Source: Streptomyces beihaiensis (GTDB lineage Bacteria; Actinomycetota; Actinomycetes; Streptomycetales; Streptomycetaceae). From it: DNA of 37,912 nt. Positions within the stretch are counted from its first letter, which is position 1, and every line of letters starts with the position of its first letter. Below are positions 34,472 to 37,912 of the stretch, in pieces. Below the pieces are notes generated by a model. That model saw only the letters and a program-made list of their open reading frames with translations, did not search any database and had not been told where the DNA came from. The position numbers and the translations under genes are program-made. The stretch spans positions 1-37,912 of the forward strand of contig NZ_JAPHNL010000282.1 of the NCBI RefSeq assembly GCF_026274175.1. Reading direction: 5' to 3'.

Positions 34472-35283
34472 GCCTTGCGCCCCACTCCCACATAGCCCGC
34501 GAACGTGTACGGGTCCTCGTCCTCGGGCGCGGTCTGCGGCCGCCACAAGGGCATCGGCACGATACCGGGCTCCACCGTCTCGTACCCGGTGAAGAACCGC
34601 GCGATCTCCTCGTGACTCCGCATGATCAACGGATTGCGGACCTCGTTCCGGTAGACGTCGACCGCGCCGTCGGCACGGTCCGTCGATATGGGCATGCCCT
34701 CGTAGGAGGCGTGCGTCACAACGAGGAGGCTTCCGGGTGCCAGCGCCGCACTGAGTTCGGCCACCGCGCCGACGGGGTCGTCATCGTCCTCGACGAAGTG
34801 CAGTACGGCGATGAGGAGCAGCGCCACCGGCCGGTCGAGGTCGAGGAGTTCGCGTACCTCGGCGCTGGTGAGGATGTCCTTGGGGGTGCGCAGATCGGCG
34901 GCGAGCACGGCGGTGTCCGGGTTGCCTTCGAGTACGGCCTTGCTGTGCGCGACGGCGACGGGGTCGTGGTCGACGTAGACCACGCGTGCGCCGGGGCTCG
35001 CCCGCTGCGCCACCTCGTGCACGTTGCCGAACGTCGGGATGCCGGAGCCGATGTCGAGGAACTGGGTGATGCCCTGGTCGAGGGCGTAGCGCACGGCCCG
35101 CCGCATGACCGCCCGGTTCGCCTGCATGATCTTGGGCAGTCCCGGCATGAACTCCATGGCCCTGCGGGCGGCTTCCCGGTCGACCTCGAAGTTGTGCGAA
35201 CCGCCCAGGTAGTAGTCGTATATCCGGGACACACTGGGCACCGTGATGTCGATGCCGTGTGGAGCCCAGGCGGGACGCTGCAT
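34468..35283 (-). CDS. DUF574-type SAM-dependent methyltransferase
   Basis: A 271-residue protein of the large Streptomyces S-adenosyl methyltransferase family (PF04672). It opens PAWAPHGIDITVPSVSRIYD and YYLGGSHNFEVDREAA, which is diagnostic. SAM motif I is FLDIGSGIPTFGNVHEVA, followed by RVVYVDHDPVAVAHS and AVLAADLRTP. The C-terminus has EIARFFTGYETVEPGIV and YTFAGYVGVGRK. Members are common near developmental genes, but substrates are unknown. The ATG at 35283 has GGAGAG just upstream; an in-frame TTG at 35295 is less likely. It is translated just before the rmdA-like gene with a four-base overlap, which suggests a shared role. A long, structured non-coding region lies upstream. Confidence 0.85.
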   Translation of the reverse strand: MQRPAWAPHGIDITVPSVSRIYDYYLGGSHNFEVDREAARRAMEFMPGLPKIMQANRAVMRRAVRYALDQGITQFLDIGSGIPTFGNVHEVAQRASPGARVVYVDHDPVAVAHSKAVLEGNPDTAVLAADLRTPKDILTSAEVRELLDLDRPVALLLIAVLHFVEDDDDPVGAVAELSAALAPGSLLVVTHASYEGMPISTDRADGAVDVYRNEVRNPLIMRSHEEIARFFTGYETVEPGIVPMPLWRPQTAPEDEDPYTFAGYVGVGRKA

Positions 35284-35458
35284 CAATCTCTCCAAGGCGT
35301 AGGCGAGCCGGTGTTCGAGCCGAGGCTACTGATCACCTGCCAACGGAGCGACCCAAAGCGGAAATTGACCATCCGTTCTCGGTCACTGCCCCCGGCACGT
35401 GCCAATTGACAATGGCGCGAAACCACCCCGAAACCAACTCTTTCCCCGCGGAAAAGAA

Positions 35459-35511
35459 CCGGCCCGTTCCGGACAGATGGCCAGTGAACGGCCATAAAGG
35501 GAACGGACCGG
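35459..35511. ncRNA. Nested stem-loop, possible leader structure or small RNA
   Basis: Outer stem: CCGG-C-CCGTTCC (35459-35470) with GGAACGG-A-CCGG (35500-35511), 11 pairs and one mismatch. Inner stem: ATGGCC (35477-35482) with GGCCAT (35490-35495) and a seven-base loop. The internal loops are six and four bases. No reading frame explains it. It is equally a candidate protein-binding cruciform. Confidence 0.35.
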
Positions 35512-35642
35512 CACCTGCCGAATCCTGCGACGACTCTACTGTGCGCACCCCACCGCGCGCACCGCCCCCTGCCCGGCGGAGGAACCGGCGACCAAGTGGT
35601 TGACTTCCCTGTCACCGGCCGGTCACTTGACGGTGTCACCTG

Positions 35643-35683
35643 GTCCTTTCCGGACGGACTCGAAGACTCTGAGTCCTTTCCGG
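35643..35683. repeat. Direct repeat flanking an inverted repeat
   Basis: GTCCTTTCCGG occurs exactly at 35643-35653 and 35673-35683, 30 bp apart (about three helical turns). Between them are GGACTC (35656-35661) and GAGTCC (35671-35676). It looks like a cooperative operator upstream of the surface gene. Confidence 0.4.
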
Positions 35684-35880
35684 CGCGGTATTGCGTCACC
35701 GTCGTCACCACGGGTTTCCCCGCGAACACACCACCACCGGGTTCGGGATTCGCGGTAAACCCGTTCTGCCGCAACTCCCCCCGTTCGGACCAAACATCGG
35801 CCGTCGCCGCGTGCCCGTCAGGCGCGCTGATCATGATCCTCGGCGTGCTTCGATCCATACCGACCGGGCTCGCCCTGGTC

Positions 35881-36369
35881 ATGCGTCTCTTCGCGGTGGC
35901 GCTCACCGCCTGGCTGTGCGGCTCCGTTCCCGCCGCGGCCGCGACCGGCCTCGCCCCGTCCTCCGACTGCGCCTACGCGTCCGTGGACGGCGGGGCGCGA
36001 GGCGGCGTGGTGGCGGTCTCCGGCGACGGCGCGTTCTGCAGCGCCGGGCCGAGCACGCCCCCGCCGCGCAGGCCCACACCGACACCGACACCCACACCGC
36101 AGCGGCACACTCCGGCCGACCCACCGCCTGCGCCACCGCCACCCCCGCCACCGCCACCTCCTCCGCCTCCTCCCCCGGCGCCACCGCTCCCGTCGCCCAC
36201 CCCGACGCCGAGCGTGCGTCCGCGCCCGTCGCCGACGCCGGTGCACTACCCGGCCTACCGTCCCGCGGCGCACCACAGCCGCCCCCACGGGCGGCCTTCG
36301 CTGGTCACGCTCACCCTGCTCATCACCGCGCCCGCGGTGCTCGCCGTCGCCGCGCTGCGGCCCCGCTGA
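35881..36369 (+). CDS. Proline-rich surface protein with C-terminal membrane anchor
   Basis: A 162-residue protein: signal peptide (MRLFAVALTAWLCGSVPAAA), a short Cys-containing domain (SSDCAYASVDGG...GDGAFCSAG), then a long tract of Pro with Thr, Ala and Ser (about residues 60-125, including about 15 consecutive Pro), and a C-terminal hydrophobic segment VTLTLLITAPAVLAVAAL ending in Arg-Pro-Arg. I infer an exported, wall-spanning stalk held by the C-terminal helix. There is no LPxTG, so it is not a standard sortase substrate. The ATG at 35881 gives the best signal peptide; ATG 35833 is an alternative. No clear ribosome binding site is seen. The DUF4239 gene follows 21 bp later and is probably in the same operon. 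Confidence 0.65.
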   Translation: MRLFAVALTAWLCGSVPAAAATGLAPSSDCAYASVDGGARGGVVAVSGDGAFCSAGPSTPPPRRPTPTPTPTPQRHTPADPPPAPPPPPPPPPPPPPPPAPPLPSPTPTPSVRPRPSPTPVHYPAYRPAAHHSRPHGRPSLVTLTLLITAPAVLAVAALRPR

Positions 36370-36390
36370 CCTCATCCATGGAGAAGACCG

Positions 36391-37152
36391 ATGTCGGAAT
36401 GGCTTGTTCTCGCCCTCGCGATGGTGGCCGTCTGCGCCGTCGTGCTCATCGTCCAGGTCCTGCAGCAGCGCAGGATCGGTGACGACGACGACCCGTCCCA
36501 GACTCCGGACGTCATCGAGTACATGACGATGATGATCGGCGTGGTCTACGCGATCGTGCTTGGCCTCGCCATCGCGGGCGTGTGGGAGGCGCGCAGCGCG
36601 GCCCAGCAGGACGTCCGCGACGAGGCGCAGGCGCTGCACGAGATCCACGAACGCGTACGGGTCTACCCGCAGAGCGCACGCGACCGGATCCGCGCCGATG
36701 TCGACAGGTATGTCAGCCATGTCGTGACGACCGAGTGGCGGGTGATGCGCACGAAGGGCGAGCTGACGCCCGAGGGCGACCGTCTCTTCGCGAAGATGCG
36801 GCACGACGTCACCGATTTCGAGCCGCGCGACGACTTCCAGGCGCAGGCATATCAGCCGCTGCTCGACGAGGTCACCGCGGCCGACCAGGCGCGTGGCGCG
36901 CGGGCCGACTCGACGGGGGCCACGATGCCGGGGGTGGTGTGGTTCGGGCTGATCACCGGCGCGGTCATCACCATCGGGATGATCTTCGCGTTGCAGATCC
37001 GGCGCACCCCGCGAGAACTGCTCCTCGCGGGGCTGTTCTCGTCGCTGATCGCCTTCCTGCTCTTCCTCATCTGGGACTTCGACGCGCCCTACAGCCGGGG
37101 ACTGGCGGCCACGGCAGAACCGTTCCTGATGCTCTTTCCGGGCGCCCGCTGA
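36391..37152 (+). CDS. DUF4239 (bestrophin-like) membrane protein
   Basis: A 253-residue membrane protein. It has two N-terminal helices (2-24 and about 46-66, VYAIVLGLAIAGVWEARSAA) and a central cytosolic helical region with QDVRDEAQALHEIHERVRVYP. Two C-terminal helices follow (about 178-198, WFGLITGAVITIGMIFAL, and about 208-228, LFSSLIAFLLFLIWDFDAPY). This order and the WEARSAAQQDVRDEA block match the DUF4239 family, distantly likened to bestrophin channels. Function is unknown. GGAGAAGACCG precedes the ATG. Confidence 0.8.
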   Translation: MSEWLVLALAMVAVCAVVLIVQVLQQRRIGDDDDPSQTPDVIEYMTMMIGVVYAIVLGLAIAGVWEARSAAQQDVRDEAQALHEIHERVRVYPQSARDRIRADVDRYVSHVVTTEWRVMRTKGELTPEGDRLFAKMRHDVTDFEPRDDFQAQAYQPLLDEVTAADQARGARADSTGATMPGVVWFGLITGAVITIGMIFALQIRRTPRELLLAGLFSSLIAFLLFLIWDFDAPYSRGLAATAEPFLMLFPGAR

Positions 37153-37333
37153 CCGCGCTCGTGGCCCCGGCGCGCCGTCGGGTCGCCTGACCGGCCCACG
37201 GGCTTGCCCCGTTCGCCCGACACGGATCGCGCCCGTCCGGGCGGGTCCCTAGCGTTCTGAACAGCGAGGGGCCCGTCCCCCGGCCCGCGGAACCCGGTCC
37301 GCAGCCGCTCCTCGTGGACCCGGAGGAACCGAT

Positions 37334-37861
37334 ATGACCGCGATACGCACCGCCGCCGCCACCGCTCTGCTCACCGCCACCGCGCTGTCCCTCGCGGCCC
37401 CGGCCGCCGTCGCCGCGCACGCGTCGTCCGACCCGTTCCGGGTCAGCGTGACGCCCACGACGATCGCCGCGGGCGGCAAGGTGACCCTGCGCGCCGAGGG
37501 GTGCGGCGGTTCCACCACCGTCTCCTCGGGCGTCTTCGACACGGTCACCATCGCACGGCACCACCGGACGGCCGTCGCGACCGTCGACCGGGACGCCAGA
37601 CAGGGGGCGATCTACTCGGTCCGGTTCACCTGTTCGAAGGGGGGCTCCCGCACGGTGGATCTGACCATCGCGGGCGGCCGGCCTGTCAACCCGACTCCCC
37701 CGCCGCCACCCGTGCGTCACCACGGCGTCCGGGCCGGTGTGGGCGGCAGCGTCGGCCACTTCGACCTGCCGCAGATCGGGGTCGGCGCGGCGCTGATCGC
37801 GGGCACCCTCGGCGCCGCCTACCGCCGGGCGCGGCGCCGTGCCGGCGACGCCGGCACCTGA
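37334..37861 (+). CDS. Secreted protein with C-terminal hydrophobic tail
   Basis: A 175-residue exported protein. The signal peptide is about 1-28 (core ATALLTATALSLAAPAAVAA), then an Ig-like beta-rich domain (FRVSVTPTTIAAGGKVTLRA, then VYSVRF-like strands and Cys pairs at about 57 and 102) resembling repeats of Streptomyces surface proteins. A Pro-rich linker (NPTPPPPPVRHHG) leads to a hydrophobic segment IGVGAALIAGTLGAAY followed by RRARRRAG. The positive tail after a helix resembles a sorting or anchor signal without LPxTG. In other Streptomyces such genes often adjoin a class F sortase, which would be beyond the right edge. GGAGG lies nine bases before the ATG, and TAGCGT at 37250-37255 is a possible -10. 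Confidence 0.7.
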   Translation: MTAIRTAAATALLTATALSLAAPAAVAAHASSDPFRVSVTPTTIAAGGKVTLRAEGCGGSTTVSSGVFDTVTIARHHRTAVATVDRDARQGAIYSVRFTCSKGGSRTVDLTIAGGRPVNPTPPPPPVRHHGVRAGVGGSVGHFDLPQIGVGAALIAGTLGAAYRRARRRAGDAGT

Positions 37862-37876
37862 CCGGCGCGCGGATGC

Positions 37877-37898
37877 GCGGCCCGACGTGTCGGGCCGC
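37877..37898 (+). terminator. Hairpin terminator near the right edge
   Basis: A perfect inverted repeat, GCGGCCCGAC (37877-37886) and GTCGGGCCGC (37889-37898), 16 bases after the last stop. Confidence 0.7.
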
Positions 37899-37912
37899 GG
37901 CGCGGGCCGGTG

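Larger units (their letters stand above)
35284..35880. other. ~600-bp structured non-coding region
   Basis: No convincing gene is visible; frames on both strands have atypical composition, and local AT content is higher than around it. It holds a large nested hairpin (35459-35511), the palindrome GGCACGTGCC (35394-35403), a direct-plus-inverted repeat cluster (35643-35683) and the inverted repeat CGGGTT...AACCCG (about 35740-35765). It lies between a minus-strand methyltransferase and a plus-strand surface gene, so it must hold both promoters. I could not place either confidently. Confidence 0.5.

Noticed and set aside
36110-36185. CCACCG/CCTCC-rich repeat tract as a DNA repeat element
   Set aside because: It is in frame with a secreted protein and encodes its proline-rich segment, so it is explained by the protein.

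Overview
The window is very GC-rich with strongly G/C-biased third codon positions, GTG starts, ATGA/GTGA gene overlaps and many leaderless-looking promoters. With the protein families present (ergothioneine genes, PucR, DUF574 methyltransferase, PAS-GGDEF-EAL protein, MMPL pump) this points to a Streptomyces or close relative. From memory, the order trxC / egtABCD / sdh / LysR / rmdA resembles one arm of the S. coelicolor chromosome (SCO0885 to about SCO0928). I could not check this by alignment.

Left part (1-4.7 kb): a dormancy or hypoxia-style group. It has a universal stress protein (cut by the window edge), a DoxX-like membrane protein, two Acg-type nitroreductase relatives (one shortened and altered at its FMN site), and a two-GAF histidine kinase of the DevS/DosT/OsdK type. 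The kinase keeps the His and Tyr that flank heme in DevS. DosR-like palindromes lie about 84 bp upstream of two of the genes, so this may be a small redox/gas regulon whose response regulator is outside the window. Then come an MMPL exporter (5-7.2 kb), lactate 2-monooxygenase, a secreted lipase, a PucR-type regulator and an RlmG/RsmC-like rRNA methyltransferase.

Middle (12.7-23.7 kb): thiol redox and ergothioneine. A flavoprotein disulfide reductase is divergent from a thioredoxin that has an exact SigR promoter (GGAAT-N18-GTT). A GH18 hydrolase and an in-frame-deleted PARG-like (TIGR02452) relic follow. The tightly overlapping egtA-egtB-egtC-egtD operon makes ergothioneine; no egtE is present. 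A palindromic element separates egtD from an orphan sugar-binding lipoprotein, with a GntR-like operator between it and a divergent dodecin gene.

Right part (23.2-37.9 kb): a HAD phosphatase, a luciferase-like flavin oxidoreductase, a UvrA2-type protein lacking the UvrB-binding region, and a frameshifted relic. These are followed by an sdhC-sdhA-sdhB operon (Mycobacterium Sdh1-like) divergent from a LysR regulator, and an rmdA-like c-di-GMP enzyme translationally coupled to a DUF574 methyltransferase. A structured ~600 bp non-coding stretch leads into three surface genes: a proline-rich membrane-tailed protein, a DUF4239 membrane protein and a secreted protein. No tRNA, rRNA, CRISPR array or intact transposase was seen.
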